64,000 nucleotides of DNA from Actinospineispora acaciae DSM 45401 (GTDB lineage: Bacteria > Actinomycetota > Actinomycetes > Mycobacteriales > Pseudonocardiaceae): the NCBI RefSeq assembly GCF_000620785.1, contig NZ_JIAI01000003.1, forward strand, positions 496,001-560,000, given 5' to 3'. This document shows positions 25,781-35,028 of this stretch, in pieces. The translations under genes and the position numbers were made by a program. Positions within the stretch are counted from its first letter, which is position 1, and each line of letters begins with the position of its first letter. Below the pieces are notes generated by a model, which was given only the letters and a program-made list of their open reading frames with translations, was not told the origin of the DNA and ran no database searches.

Positions 25781-26263
25781 GTGAGGTCTGTACGAAGCGA
25801 TAGGCGGCGTCGGGCACCACGCCGGGACCGGCGCGGCAGGGGCCTGCGCGGGCTGCGGTATCCGGTCACCGCGCCGGTGTTCAAGAACCGGGCGCAACGT
25901 TTCGACGACATGGTGCTGGAGGCGCTCGAACCCATCGAGGAGCGCTGGGGTGACGAGCTGACCGAGCTCGACCTCGCGGTGGACATGGTGCCCGAGATCG
26001 AGCAGACCAACCCGGACGCCACGAGCTGGCCGCCGGAGGTCGTCGAGGACCTGGGCGTGCCGCTGGCGCAGTTGGTGCCGGCCGGGGTGGACCGCCGTGG
26101 CCTGCCCACCCGGGCCCGGATCGTGCTCTACCGTCGTCCGCTGGAGGCCCGCTCCCGCGACGGCATCGACCTGGTCGACCTGTTGCACGAGGTGCTCATC
26201 GAGCAGATCGCCACCTACCTGGGCGTCGAGCCCGACTCCCTGGAGACCGGCGAGAACAGCTAA
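25781..26263 (+). CDS. Zincin-like metallopeptidase family protein (Rv3259-like)
   Basis: 160 aa, GTG start. A basic N-terminus (RRRRAPRRDRRGRGLRG) is followed by RFDDMVLEALEPIEERW and, near the C-terminus, HEVLIEQIATYLGV, the HExxxExxA motif of the minimal zincin family formerly called DUF1025. Helix and strand content fit a single small catalytic domain. The substrate is unknown. It is divergent from the DUF3499 gene (47-bp gap) and convergent with whiB2, the arrangement seen in mycobacteria. Confidence 0.87.
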   Translation: MRSVRSDRRRRAPRRDRRGRGLRGLRYPVTAPVFKNRAQRFDDMVLEALEPIEERWGDELTELDLAVDMVPEIEQTNPDATSWPPEVVEDLGVPLAQLVPAGVDRRGLPTRARIVLYRRPLEARSRDGIDLVDLLHEVLIEQIATYLGVEPDSLETGENS

Positions 26264-26280
26264 CTAGCTCGTCAAACCGG

Positions 26281-26324
26281 CCTGGGCGGTTCCGAGGGAC
26301 CGCGGTTCCGCGGAACCGCCCAGG
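26281..26324. terminator. Terminator hairpin containing the dispersed palindrome
   Basis: A perfect 13-bp stem, CCTGGGCGGTTCC (26281-26293) with GGAACCGCCCAGG (26312-26324), lies between the convergent metallopeptidase and whiB2 genes. The exact 14-mer GGTTCCGCGGAACC sits at 26304-26317, so two alternative hairpins can form. Confidence 0.7.
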
Positions 26325-26369
26325 GCGGCACGCGAGCGAGGGCGACGCTTCGGGGCGCGTCGCCAGGGC

Positions 26370-26735
26370 TCACACCGCTCGACGTTTGAGACGGCGGCGC
26401 TCCCGCTCCGAGAGCCCGCCCCAGATTCCGAACCGTTCATCGTGCGCGAGCGCGTACTCCAGGCACTCCGCACGTACTTCACACCCACTACAGATCCGCT
26501 TGGCCTCCCGGGTGGAGCCCCCCTTCTCCGGGAAGAACGCCTCCGGATCCGTCTCCGCGCACAACGCTCGCTCCTGCCACTCCGGCTGCTCGCCGTCCCC
26601 GATGGCATCGAGCATCTCCCACGCGTCCAGCCGCGGCGACGAGTCGGATCGCTCCGGGCCGCCCCCGTCACCCTGCTCGCTGCGGCCTGCCGCCCCGACG
26701 ATCACATTCACCTGCCCATCTTCCGCGTCGGTCAT
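26370..26735 (-). CDS. whiB2: WhiB-family iron-sulfur regulator (WhiB2/WhmD type)
   Basis: 121 aa. The four cluster-binding Cys residues are C59, C82, C85 and C91 (C-x22-C-x2-C-x5-C), followed by the G-I-W-G-G turn at 103-107 and a basic tail (ERERRRLKRRAV). The acidic, Gly-rich N-terminal 50 residues are variable. WhiB2/WhmD is a sigma-factor-binding transcription factor needed for division and septation in mycobacteria and sporulation septation in Streptomyces. Synteny with the metallopeptidase and DUF3499 genes supports the WhiB2 assignment. Confidence 0.95.
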   Translation of the reverse strand: MTDAEDGQVNVIVGAAGRSEQGDGGGPERSDSSPRLDAWEMLDAIGDGEQPEWQERALCAETDPEAFFPEKGGSTREAKRICSGCEVRAECLEYALAHDERFGIWGGLSERERRRLKRRAV

Positions 26736-26912
26736 CTCACGACCGCCCCTCCCCCTTGGAGCACCCTGCGCGCCCTGGTCCGTGAATCCCCCACACGAGA
26801 CCGTTGGCCTCGGGTTCAGCGCGGCCGTCGAATGACACCGCTGTGATTACACCGGGGAGATTCTAATAGGTCAAGCCAGAGCCCCGAATACCGAGGGCAA
26901 TTCGCCCAGTCG

Positions 26913-27707
26913 ATGGCCGATGGGCAGACTAGGCGGGTGCCAGATCGTCTTCGCCGCCGCCCACGCCAGAGCCCGGTCAGCCCGATCTTCCTCCTGCTGC
27001 TCGCGATCACCGTCGGTGGTGGCGTGCTCAGCACCGTGCCGAACGAGGTGTCGATCACGGCAGGCGTGATGCTGTTGGTGCTCGCGGGGTGGGCGGTGTC
27101 ACTGTGTCTGCACGAGTTCGCACATGCCGCCGTCGCATACCGGGGCGGCGACACCTCGGTGGCGAACAAGGGGTACCTGACGCTGGACATCCGCCGCTAC
27201 CTCAACCCGATGCTGTCGTTCGTGCTGCCGCTGTTCTTCGTGCTCGCCGGCGGCATCCCGCTGGTGGGCGGGGCCGTCTGGATCAACGACTGGGCCATCC
27301 GGTCGCGGTTCAACCGGAGCATGGTTTCGCTGGCAGGACCCATGATCAACCTGGTCCTTGGCGCACTGCTGGCGGTGGTGAGCACGTCGGTCCCGATGCC
27401 GATCGGGCTGTTCGCCGGGTTGTCCTACCTCGCACTGGTGCAAGTGCTGGCGTTCGTGCTGAACATCCTCCCGATCCCCGGGCTGGACGGGTTCGGGGTG
27501 CTCGAGCCGTACCTGTCCCCGGACAGCCGGGAGCTCGCGGCGAAGGTCCGGCCGTGGGCGCCGCTGGCCTTCTTCGTGTTGCTGCTCGGGGTGCCCGCGC
27601 TCGGCTCGGCGTTCTTCTGGGTCGGCGACTTGATCTTCTCGGCGTTCGGCGGGAGCTCACGGGGAGCTGGCCTCGGTCACTCTGCGTTTACCCCTTGGCT
27701 GCGCTGA
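26913..27707 (+). CDS. Site-2 protease family (M50) intramembrane metallopeptidase
   Basis: 264 aa with about six membrane segments. The zinc motif HEFAH is at residues 67-71 and the third ligand Asp192 lies in NILPIPGLDG. Between them is the hydrophobic LSFVLPLFFVLAGGIPLVGGAV region with GAVWIN. ATG 26913 or GTG 26937 could start it; neither has a strong ribosome-binding site. Such proteases cleave membrane segments, often to release regulators; no anti-sigma factor is adjacent. It is divergent from whiB2 with a 177-bp promoter region between. Confidence 0.88.
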   Translation: MADGQTRRVPDRLRRRPRQSPVSPIFLLLLAITVGGGVLSTVPNEVSITAGVMLLVLAGWAVSLCLHEFAHAAVAYRGGDTSVANKGYLTLDIRRYLNPMLSFVLPLFFVLAGGIPLVGGAVWINDWAIRSRFNRSMVSLAGPMINLVLGALLAVVSTSVPMPIGLFAGLSYLALVQVLAFVLNILPIPGLDGFGVLEPYLSPDSRELAAKVRPWAPLAFFVLLLGVPALGSAFFWVGDLIFSAFGGSSRGAGLGHSAFTPWLR

Positions 27708-27810
27708 CACCCACTTGCGATCATGCGTCACCTTGATCGACTTATTTGCGCAACACAAAGCTGAGAATTAGTCATACATTCCACAAAAAAGACGGGAATC
27801 TGTCGCACTG

Positions 27811-28383
27811 TTATGGCAACGGACCGCGCACGGAGTCCGATGTGCGCAACACCCTCGAGTGTGCCAGGGCGAGCAACTCCGGCATGGTGTCGATCTCGGT
27901 CGGCAACCCGTCCACCGGCCACCAGCGCAGGTCGATCGACTCGTCGCTGATCCGGGCTCGTGCCCCCGCCGGCGCCCTGAGCAGGAACCGCACGTCGAAG
28001 TGCCGGGTGGGCCGGCCCAGCGAGCAAGTGATCGGGTGTACGTCCAGGTGCAGCGGCTCCGGGTCGATGACCAGGCCGTCGATGCCGGACTCCTCGACGG
28101 CCTCGCGCAGCGCGGCGGCGGACAGGCCGGCGTCCGCGGGCTCGCAGTGCCCGCCGAGCTGGATCCACCTGCCGACCTTCGGATGCAGCGTGAGCAGCAC
28201 GTTTCGCGCCTCGTGGTCGAGCACGACGGCCGAGGCGGTCAGGTGGCCGGGCTCGCAGGAACGGCGACAGGCATCCGGGCGGGCAATCAGAAACGCCAGG
28301 AACGCCTCCCGCAGCGCGCGTTGCCCTTCGCTTTCCGGACGCCACTCGCGCAGCGCCGCCTCGGCCGATCTCGCGGTCACCAT
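27811..28383 (-). CDS. Nudix hydrolase
   Basis: 190 aa. The Nudix box lies in GGHCEPADAGLSAAALREAVEESGIDG, matching G-x5-E-x7-R-E-U-x-E-E-x-G-U except that the first Glu is Asp. The metal-binding REAVEESG is intact. Flanking strands include ASAVVLDHEARNVLLTLHPKVGRWIQLGG. The family cleaves nucleoside-diphosphate-linked compounds; the substrate is unknown. It lies 67 bp downstream of fbiB on the same strand and could be read through from the F420 genes. Confidence 0.87.
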   Translation of the reverse strand: MVTARSAEAALREWRPESEGQRALREAFLAFLIARPDACRRSCEPGHLTASAVVLDHEARNVLLTLHPKVGRWIQLGGHCEPADAGLSAAALREAVEESGIDGLVIDPEPLHLDVHPITCSLGRPTRHFDVRFLLRAPAGARARISDESIDLRWWPVDGLPTEIDTMPELLALAHSRVLRTSDSVRGPLP

Positions 28384-28450
28384 CCGTCGGACCCCGGTGT
28401 GGTGCCGTTCACCGCGCGGTCACCATCGAGCCACCGTTCGTGCCCCTCGA

Positions 28451-30031
28451 TCACCACTTGAGCATCCCGGCCGCCGGGTCCAGCGGGGCGCGCGGGGCGG
28501 GCTCCACGGCCGGGTGTCCGACGGCGACGGCCCCGAGCGGACGCCAGTGCGCCGGCACCCCGAGCACCGCGCGCAGCTGCTCCGCCGCGAAGATCGTCGA
28601 GCCGACCCAGCACGAGCCCAGGCCCTCGGCGGCCAGCGCGACCAGCAGCGACTGCACCGCCGCCCCACCGGCCACGGTGAACATGGTCAGCTCGGCGGCG
28701 TTGCGGGCCTGGTCCGGGTACTCGTGCGCGCCGTCCGGGGCCAGCATCGGGATCAGCAGCTCGGGCGCCCGGCGCAGGATGTCGCCCCTGGCCAGCCGCC
28801 GCTCGATCTCGTCCTCCGGGCGGCCGTCCGAGGCGAGGTCCGCGCGCCAGCGGGTGGCCATGGCGTCCAGCAGCTCGGTGCGGCGGGCGGGGTCACGCAG
28901 CCAGCCGAACCGGAACGGGGTCGTGTGGTGCGGGGCGGGGGCGGTGAGTGCGGCGGCCACCGCGCGGCGGACCGCCTCCGGGTCGACGGGCTCGGCGGTG
29001 AACTCGCGCACCGAGCGCCGTGCCGGCACGGCGTCGCGGCGGCCCTGGGCCAGCGCCTCCTCGGTGCCGAGCGAGAACAGGTCCTCGTCCAGCGGGCGGA
29101 TCAGGTCGGCGGCGGTGCTGCCGTCGTCGGGCAGCCTGGCTTTCCCGGCGTCGCCGTCGCTGTTGGCGTCGGTGTTGGCGACGGTGTTGGTGTCGGTGTT
29201 GGCGCCGGCGGTGGCGAGGCCGCGCAGGACGGCCACCGGGACGCCGCCCAGCTTGCCCTTGACCAGGTCGGCCGCGCCGGCGATCTCGTCGGCCACCGCT
29301 ATCTCGCTGACCACCAGCACGTTGCCGTCGCGGTCGCGGGCGCCTGCGTAGCGATGCAGCACGGTCAGCCCGGCCGAGCCGATCGCCACGTCGGTCTGGC
29401 CGACCCGCCAGGTGCGGCCCATCGTGTCGGTGACCACCACCGCGACCTCCCGGCCGGTGCGCTCGGCCAGCGCGGCGCGCAGCCGGGCGGCGGAGGCGTC
29501 CGGGTCGACGGGGAGCAGCGCTATCTCGTTGGACGCCACGTTGGAGGCGTCCACCCCGGCGGCCGCCTGCACCAATCCGATCTTGTTGGCCACGATCTTG
29601 GTGCGGCCCTTGCGCGCCACCACCCGGTTCGTCTCGTCGTCGATCAGCTCGCGGCGCTGGGCGTCCCGTTCGTCCGGATCGGTGGACGCGGGCACCAGCC
29701 TGCCCTCCACCTTGGACACGACCTTGCTGGTCACCACGAGCACGTCGCCGTCCGCAAGCTCCGGCACGGCGGCGGCGATCGCGGCCGCCAGGTCGTCCCC
29801 GGGCCGAAACTCCGGCAACCCGAGCACCGGCCACAGCCGCAGCCCGGGCGCGGCGTGATCCCGAGGCGCCGGTGCGTCGCCCGACGCCGTGTCGACGTCC
29901 AGGTCCACGTCCGTTTCCACGTCCGCCGCTACGTCCGTGTCCGTGTCGTCCGTGTCCACGCCGTCCGTGCCCGCGCCGTCCGTGCCCGCGCCGTCCGTGT
30001 CCACGTCCGGCTGCACGCCGGCGTCAGGCAC
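28451..30031 (-). CDS. fbiB: Coenzyme F420-0:L-glutamate ligase FbiB
   Basis: 526 aa, GTG start overlapping fbiA by 8 nt. FbiB adds the glutamate tail to F420 and reduces dehydro-F420-0. The CofE-like ligase domain (about residues 60-310) shows [47 protein letters not shown] and [12 protein letters not shown]. The nitroreductase-fold domain follows ([21 protein letters not shown] to the end). Two unusual stretches are a 60-residue N-terminal Asp/Thr/Gly repeat tail and an internal [18 protein letters not shown] between the domains. A later GTG could bypass the tail. Confidence 0.93.
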   Translation of the reverse strand: MPDAGVQPDVDTDGAGTDGAGTDGVDTDDTDTDVAADVETDVDLDVDTASGDAPAPRDHAAPGLRLWPVLGLPEFRPGDDLAAAIAAAVPELADGDVLVVTSKVVSKVEGRLVPASTDPDERDAQRRELIDDETNRVVARKGRTKIVANKIGLVQAAAGVDASNVASNEIALLPVDPDASAARLRAALAERTGREVAVVVTDTMGRTWRVGQTDVAIGSAGLTVLHRYAGARDRDGNVLVVSEIAVADEIAGAADLVKGKLGGVPVAVLRGLATAGANTDTNTVANTDANSDGDAGKARLPDDGSTAADLIRPLDEDLFSLGTEEALAQGRRDAVPARRSVREFTAEPVDPEAVRRAVAAALTAPAPHHTTPFRFGWLRDPARRTELLDAMATRWRADLASDGRPEDEIERRLARGDILRRAPELLIPMLAPDGAHEYPDQARNAAELTMFTVAGGAAVQSLLVALAAEGLGSCWVGSTIFAAEQLRAVLGVPAHWRPLGAVAVGHPAVEPAPRAPLDPAAGMLKW

Positions 30032-31007
30032 CGCCGACCCCGGCCAGTTCGAGCGCGTGGCTGGCCATCTTGGCCGTCGCCTCCACGTCGGTCATCAGCA
30101 ACGGCACCGCGCGCACCGCCACCCCCGGCACGTCCGCCCAGTCCGAATCGTGCACCAGCCAGCCGTCCAGCACCCCGCCCGCGCCGCGCGCGCCGTAGTG
30201 CCGGCCGACCGCCTCGGCCGTGGTGGCCACGCCGATCGCGTCGAGGCAGGCGTCGGCCATTCCGCGCAGCGGCCGGCCGCCGACGATCGGCGACAGCCCG
30301 ACCACCCGGGCCCGACCGGCGCGCAGCGCGTCGGCGATGCCGGGCACGGCGAGGATCGTGCCGATGCTCACCACCGGGTTGGACGGGGCGAGCAGCACCG
30401 CATCGGCCTCGGCCAGCGCGGCCAGCACCCCCGGCGCCGGCGTGGCCTCCTCAGCCCCGACCGAGGCGAACCGGTGCGCCTTGAGCGCGGCACGGTGGCG
30501 CACCCACCACTCCTGGAAGTGGATCGCCTTCTGTCCGCCCTGGTCACCGCCGTCCGGGTCGTCCACCACGACGTGCGTCTCCACCCGGTCGTCGCTGGCC
30601 GGCAATAGCCGCACCCCCGGCTGCCAGCGCGCGCACAACGCCTCGGTGACCGCCGAGAGCGGGTAGCCGGCGCGCAGCATCCGGGTCCGGATCAGGTGGG
30701 TGGCCACGTCCCGGTCGCCGAGCCCGAACCAGGTCGGCTCCGCGCCGTACTCGGCCAGCTCGTCGCGGATCGTCCAGGTCTCCCCGGCCCGACCCCAACC
30801 CCGCTCGCTGTCGATGCCGCCGCCCAGGGTGTACATGCAGGTATCCAGGTCCGGGCAGATCCGCAGCCCGTGCAACCAGATGTCGTCGCCCACGTTGACC
30901 AGCGCGGTGATCTCGTGCTCGCCGCTGCCCGGGACACCGAGCGCGGCCTTGAGCCCGAGCAGGAACCGAGCCCCGCCGACCCCGCCGACGAGCGCCACAA
31001 TCTTCAT
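30024..31007 (-). CDS. fbiA: 2-phospho-L-lactate/PEP transferase FbiA (CofD)
   Basis: 327 aa. It transfers the phosphoenolpyruvyl or phospholactyl moiety to the deazaflavin Fo, making (dehydro)F420-0. Family signatures are [64 protein letters not shown] and [19 protein letters not shown]. The start is the ATG giving MKIVALVGG. It is coupled to fbiB. In M. tuberculosis fbiAB is divergent from whiB2, whereas here the pair is on whiB2's strand with two genes between, indicating local rearrangement. Confidence 0.95.
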   Translation of the reverse strand: MKIVALVGGVGGARFLLGLKAALGVPGSGEHEITALVNVGDDIWLHGLRICPDLDTCMYTLGGGIDSERGWGRAGETWTIRDELAEYGAEPTWFGLGDRDVATHLIRTRMLRAGYPLSAVTEALCARWQPGVRLLPASDDRVETHVVVDDPDGGDQGGQKAIHFQEWWVRHRAALKAHRFASVGAEEATPAPGVLAALAEADAVLLAPSNPVVSIGTILAVPGIADALRAGRARVVGLSPIVGGRPLRGMADACLDAIGVATTAEAVGRHYGARGAGGVLDGWLVHDSDWADVPGVAVRAVPLLMTDVEATAKMASHALELAGVGGA

Positions 31008-31018
31008 GAGTCCCCAGC

Positions 31019-31084
31019 CTAGAGCGTGTCCGGTGGACCTAGGTCGAGCGCAGCCGGGCCAACGACCTACCGACCGCGCTCTAG
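31019..31084. terminator. Nested inverted repeats between glycosylase end and fbiA
   Basis: CTAGAGCG (31019-31026) and CGCTCTAG (31077-31084) form outer 8-bp arms. Between them GACCTAGGTC (31036-31045) is a perfect palindrome. This may be a terminator for the DNA glycosylase operon or an fbiA regulatory region. Confidence 0.35.
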
Positions 31085-32136
31085 ATCTCGCGGTAGTCCT
31101 TGGCCGCGAACCGAGGGCCGAACCTCGGACGGCGGAACCCGGAGGCCTCGATGTAGCGCACCGCGCGCTGCCGCTGCGGCGCGTACGGCGCGAGCACCTC
31201 GAGCATGCCGGCGTCGTCCAGCGGCCGCCCGAGCAGCGCCCAACCCACCACCGACGGGATGTGGAAGTCGCCGACGCTGACCGCGTCCGGATCCCCCCAG
31301 GCCCGCTGCGCGACCTCGGCGGCCGTCCACACCCCGATCCCTGGCACCCGGCGCAGCAGCTCGCGTCCGCGCGCCCCACCGAGCGCGACCGCGCCCTCCA
31401 ACCGGTGCGCCACGGTCGCCGCGGCTAGCAGCGCACGCCGGCGCGCGGAGTCCACCCCCGCGCGGTGCCACTCCCAGTCCGGGATCGCTCGCACCGCCTC
31501 GGGCGTCGGCGGCACCCGCAGCCCACGCGGGCCCTCGCCGGCAGGACCCGGCGCCCGCGTGCCGAACCGCCAGCACAGCTCGCGGAACGACCGCCGCGCC
31601 TCCACCCCCGTCACCTTCTGCTCCAACACCGCCGGCAGCAGCACGTCCCACACCCGTCCGGTGGCACCCAACCGCAGCCCAGGCATCCGCCGCCGAGCGT
31701 CCGCGACCAGCTCGTGATGCGCCACGAACCCCGTGTCGTCATCCTCCGCGCCGAGCAGCGCGGGCAACCCCTCCAGCAGCACCGCCGCGCCCGGCCCCCA
31801 CGCGGTCGCCGTCACCGTGCCGTCACGCCGGTACCGCAGCGCCATCGCGCCCGGCCCCGCCGAGGTGGTCCCGGCTCGCCAACACGCGCCGTTGACCGGA
31901 TCCATCCGCATCGTCGGATCGCCCCGCCCTCGCCACAACGGCGCCAACAACCCGGCCAGGTCCACCCGAAACCCCGGCCGCCAGGTCCGCTCGAGCGGTT
32001 CCGCGGGACCGCTTGCGGAGCCGCAACCCGGACCCGGCGGACCGTCCGCACTCGCCGAACCCGGTTCCGCGGAACCGCCTTCGCTGGCCCCGCCCCGCGA
32101 CGCGACGCTGGCCACCGCGCTCACGTCGTCGGTCAT
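31081..32136 (-). CDS. HhH-GPD DNA glycosylase (AlkA-like)
   Basis: 351 aa from the ATG that overlaps the pyrophosphorylase stop (ATGA). It removes alkylated bases in base-excision repair. The helix-hairpin-helix reads LLRRVPGIGVWTAAEVAQRAWG, followed by the catalytic Asp in DAVSVGDFHIPS. VWDVLLPAVLEQKVTGVEA is the family's substrate-pocket helix. The first 65 residues are low-complexity and are encoded partly by one exact and one variant copy of the dispersed palindrome (GGSAEPGS, GPAEPLE). Its position at the end of a sugar-nucleotide operon is odd for a repair gene. Confidence 0.87.
   Translation of the reverse strand: MTDDVSAVASVASRGGASEGGSAEPGSASADGPPGPGCGSASGPAEPLERTWRPGFRVDLAGLLAPLWRGRGDPTMRMDPVNGACWRAGTTSAGPGAMALRYRRDGTVTATAWGPGAAVLLEGLPALLGAEDDDTGFVAHHELVADARRRMPGLRLGATGRVWDVLLPAVLEQKVTGVEARRSFRELCWRFGTRAPGPAGEGPRGLRVPPTPEAVRAIPDWEWHRAGVDSARRRALLAAATVAHRLEGAVALGGARGRELLRRVPGIGVWTAAEVAQRAWGDPDAVSVGDFHIPSVVGWALLGRPLDDAGMLEVLAPYAPQRQRAVRYIEASGFRRPRFGPRFAAKDYREI
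31997..32076. repeat. Dispersed palindrome copies in the glycosylase N-terminus
   Basis: Exact GGTTCCGCGGAACC at 32063-32076 and a one-base variant (GGTTCCGCGGGACC) at 31997-32010. Both fall within the low-complexity N-terminal extension. Confidence 0.85.
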
Positions 32137-33203
32137 ACCCCGGCCGAGAACCGCACGCCGCCGGCCGGGAGCACCACGTCCGGCCAGATCCGCACCCCGT
32201 CGCGCAGCTCGCACCGCTCCCCGACCACCGCCCGGTCCCCGATCACCGCGTCCCGCACCGAGGCGCCGGCCTGGACGGTCGCGCCAACGCCGAGCACCGA
32301 ATGGTCCACCACCGCGCCCGCACCGACCACCGCGCCGTCGAACAGCAGCGCCCCGTCCAACCGGGCACCGGCGCCAACCACCGCGCCCGCGCCGACCGTG
32401 GTACCTCCGGCGAGGACCGCGTCCGGGGCCACCTCGGCGTCCTTGCCCACCAACGCCTCCCCGGTCGGACCGGGCAGCGCCGCCGAGGGCGCCAACCCGC
32501 GCACCAGGTCGGCCGAGCCCCGTACCAGGTCGAACGGCGTACCCAGGTCACGCCAGTACGAGTCGTCCACGTGAGCGTGCACGCGCGCGCCGGCGGCCAG
32601 CAGCCCGGGGAAGGTCTCCCGCTCGACCGACACCGCGCGCCCGGCGGGGATCGAGTCGATCACGGACCGGCGGAACACGTAGCAGCCGGCGTTGATCTGG
32701 TCGGTCGGCGGGTCGTCGGTCTTCTCCAGGAAGGCGAGCACCCGGCCGTCCGGGTCGGTCGGTACGCAGCCGAACGCACGCGGGTTCGGCACCCGGACCA
32801 GGTGCAGCGTGACGTCCGCCTCGGCCGCGCGGTGGGTACGGACCACGGCGGTGAGGTCGGTGCCGGCCAGCACGTCGCCGTTGAACACGAGCACCTCGTC
32901 GGCGCGCAGGTACGGCGCCACGTTGCGGATCCCGCCGCCGGTGCCCAGGGGTTCGGTCTCGATCACGTAGTCCAGCTCGAGGCCGAGCTCGGCACCGTCG
33001 CCGAAGTGCTCGGTGAACGTCTCGGCCAGGTAGGACGTGCCGAGCACCACGTGCCGGACGCCGGCGGCCCGGATCCGGGACAGCAGGTGCGCCAGGAACG
33101 GCACCCCGGCGGTGGGCAACATCGGCTTCGGCGCGGACAGCGTGAGCGGGCGCAACCGGGTGCCCTGACCGCCGACCAGCACCACCGCGTCCACGTCGCG
33201 CAT
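32133..33203 (-). CDS. manC: Mannose-1-phosphate guanylyltransferase
   Basis: 356 aa nucleotidyltransferase that makes GDP-mannose. The signature VVLVGGQGTRLRPLTLSAPKPMLP (G-x-G-T-R-x-x-P, then P-K-P) is intact. FNGDVLAGTDL gives the metal-binding Asp, and EPLGTGGGIRNV and EKTDDPPTDQINAGCYVF follow. The last 100 residues form a hexapeptide left-handed beta-helix (GTTVGAGAVVGAGARLDGALLFDGAVVGAGAVV). A GTG six bases upstream is an alternative start. It is the Rv3264c equivalent, next to the rhamnosyltransferase. Mycobacterial papers call this gene manB or manC. Confidence 0.92.
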   Translation of the reverse strand: MRDVDAVVLVGGQGTRLRPLTLSAPKPMLPTAGVPFLAHLLSRIRAAGVRHVVLGTSYLAETFTEHFGDGAELGLELDYVIETEPLGTGGGIRNVAPYLRADEVLVFNGDVLAGTDLTAVVRTHRAAEADVTLHLVRVPNPRAFGCVPTDPDGRVLAFLEKTDDPPTDQINAGCYVFRRSVIDSIPAGRAVSVERETFPGLLAAGARVHAHVDDSYWRDLGTPFDLVRGSADLVRGLAPSAALPGPTGEALVGKDAEVAPDAVLAGGTTVGAGAVVGAGARLDGALLFDGAVVGAGAVVDHSVLGVGATVQAGASVRDAVIGDRAVVGERCELRDGVRIWPDVVLPAGGVRFSAGV

Positions 33204-33232
33204 CGTCACGGCCGCACGGTATCGAAACGCGG

Positions 33233-34108
33233 TCAGCGGGGGGTGCGGGCGGTGGAGAGGGCGGAGCGGACGGCGAGGCCGGCGCGCAGGGCCAGGCGCA
33301 GCGGCGCGTACAGCGGTCCCGGGTAGTGGCCGGCGAGGTAGCGGTACGCGCTGCCGTGGTGCTCGGCGAGCATCCGCGCGGAGACGCGCGCGTTCGCGGT
33401 GGTGGCGTGCCCTCCGGTGTGCACCACCTCGGCCGAGGGGACGTACCTGTTGCGCCAGCCGGCCTTGCCGAGCCGTTCGCCCAGGTCGACGTCCTCGAAG
33501 TACATGAAGTAGCGGGAGTCGAAGCCGTCCACCGAGTCGAACGCGGTGCGCCGCAGCAGCAGGCAGGAGCCGGACAGCCAGCCGGCGTCGCGCTCGGCCA
33601 CCGCCGTCTCGGACTGCCGGTACGCGCGCGTCCACGGGTTGCGCGGCCACACCGCGCCGAACAGCGCGTGCCCGGCGCCCCTGCCGAGCGAGGGCAACAG
33701 CCGGGCCGACGGGTACACGGTGCCGTCGGAGTCCCTGATCAGCGGTCCGAGCGCGCCCGCGCGGGGGGTGCGCTCGCCGGCCGCGACCAGCTCGTCGAGC
33801 GAGCCGGGCTGCCAGACCACGTCCGGGTTGGCCACCACCACCCAACCGACCTCGTCACCGAGGCCGGCGATGCCCCGGTTCGCCGCGGCGCCGTAGCCGA
33901 TGTTCTCCCCGATCCGCAGCAGCTCGACGCCGTCGCGCTCGGCCGACGCGCGCTCGGGGGCGCCGTCCAGCGAGCCGTTGTCGGCCAGCACCACCGTGTA
34001 CGGCCGGGTGGTGGCCTTCTCCAGCGAGTCGAGGAACTCGGCGAGCGCGTCGCCGGGTGAGTAGGTGACCGTCACCACAGCCAACCGGTCACCATAGGAC
34101 TGCGGCAT
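33233..34108 (-). CDS. wbbL: Rhamnosyltransferase WbbL-like glycosyltransferase (GT2)
   Basis: 291 aa GT-A glycosyltransferase. The N-terminal AVVTVTYSPGDALAEFLDSL, the TVVLADNGSLDGAPE loop, NIGYGAAANRGI, VANPDVVW (DxD-like) and GWLSGSCLLLRRTAFDSVDGFDSRYFMYFEDVDLGERL match WbbL. In mycobacteria WbbL attaches rhamnose to GlcNAc-PP-polyprenol, the linker between arabinogalactan and peptidoglycan. Its neighbours rmlD, rmlB and the LCP ligase fit that pathway, which supports the call. Confidence 0.92.
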   Translation of the reverse strand: MPQSYGDRLAVVTVTYSPGDALAEFLDSLEKATTRPYTVVLADNGSLDGAPERASAERDGVELLRIGENIGYGAAANRGIAGLGDEVGWVVVANPDVVWQPGSLDELVAAGERTPRAGALGPLIRDSDGTVYPSARLLPSLGRGAGHALFGAVWPRNPWTRAYRQSETAVAERDAGWLSGSCLLLRRTAFDSVDGFDSRYFMYFEDVDLGERLGKAGWRNRYVPSAEVVHTGGHATTANARVSARMLAEHHGSAYRYLAGHYPGPLYAPLRLALRAGLAVRSALSTARTPR

Positions 34109-34131
34109 AGCGCGAGATCGTAGCCGGACGG

Positions 34132-35028
34132 CTAGTCGTCGCTCGGGTCGCCGTCGAGTTCCTCGAGCGCCTCGGATGCCGCCACGCTGCCCCAGTGCGC
34201 CGCGTGCTCCAGGTACGCCCGTGCCTCGGCCGGGCGGCCCATGTCGGCAAGGAACCGACCGAAGGCCAGCGCCCAGCCGGGCTCCTGCTCCTTCTCGGCC
34301 GCTTCGAACTCGCGCTCGGCGGCGTCCAGGTCCTCCCGGACCTCCTGCAGGAACAGCGCGTACTCGATGTGGCCCCGGTAGGCGCCCAGCTCGGCGGCGC
34401 GCTGGTAGATCCGTTCGGCCTCGTCGTAGTGCCGGGTGGCGGTCTTGATGAAGGCCAGTCCGAGCAGGGTGCTGGGTTGGCCCTCGTCGGCCCACTGCTC
34501 GGCGGTGCGCAGCGACAGGCGCGGGTCGCCGGAGACCTCCCACTGCAGCGCGACCAGGTTCATCGGGGCCAGCTCGTCGCCGGCCTCGGCGGCCCTGCGC
34601 AACATCATCTCGGCCTCACCGGGCCGGCCCCGGTGTCTCAGGAACACCCCGAAGGTGTTCATCGCTGCCACGTCGCCGCCGTTCACCGCCGTGCGGTAGG
34701 CGTCCTCGGCGCGCTCCACGTCGCCGATGCTGGCCAGCGCGTCGGCCAGCTGCAGCGCGAGGTCCGCGCGGCCGGCCCGCACCCGGGGGGTGAGCAGCTC
34801 GATCGCCTCGTACCGGAACCCGCGATCCAGGTACGCCCTGGTCAGCAGCGCCGCCGCGGACGGTTCCCTGGCCGCCACCGCCCGCCGCAGAACCTCGATC
34901 GCTTCGTCGTGACGGTCCTCAGGGTCGTCGAGGAGCGCACGGCCCCGCGCGCAGAGCGGCTCGTCATCTCCGAGCCGTCCGCCGGTGCCGCGCCGGTTGT
35001 CGACGCCGCGCACATCGTGGTGGTTCAT
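34132..35028 (-). CDS. TPR/Sel1-like repeat protein
   Basis: 298 aa, soluble, built from helical repeats. Units such as AEDAYRTAVNGGDVAAMNTFGVFLRHRGRPGEAEMMLRRAAEAGDELAPMNLVAL and EAERIYQRAAELGAYRGHIEYALFL are recognisable TPR/Sel1-type modules from about residue 35 to 290. Ends are acidic. It probably acts as a protein-interaction scaffold; the partner is unknown. It lies 24 bp upstream of wbbL on the same strand, so it may be co-transcribed with the rhamnan-linker genes. Confidence 0.8.
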   Translation of the reverse strand: MNHHDVRGVDNRRGTGGRLGDDEPLCARGRALLDDPEDRHDEAIEVLRRAVAAREPSAAALLTRAYLDRGFRYEAIELLTPRVRAGRADLALQLADALASIGDVERAEDAYRTAVNGGDVAAMNTFGVFLRHRGRPGEAEMMLRRAAEAGDELAPMNLVALQWEVSGDPRLSLRTAEQWADEGQPSTLLGLAFIKTATRHYDEAERIYQRAAELGAYRGHIEYALFLQEVREDLDAAEREFEAAEKEQEPGWALAFGRFLADMGRPAEARAYLEHAAHWGSVAASEALEELDGDPSDD

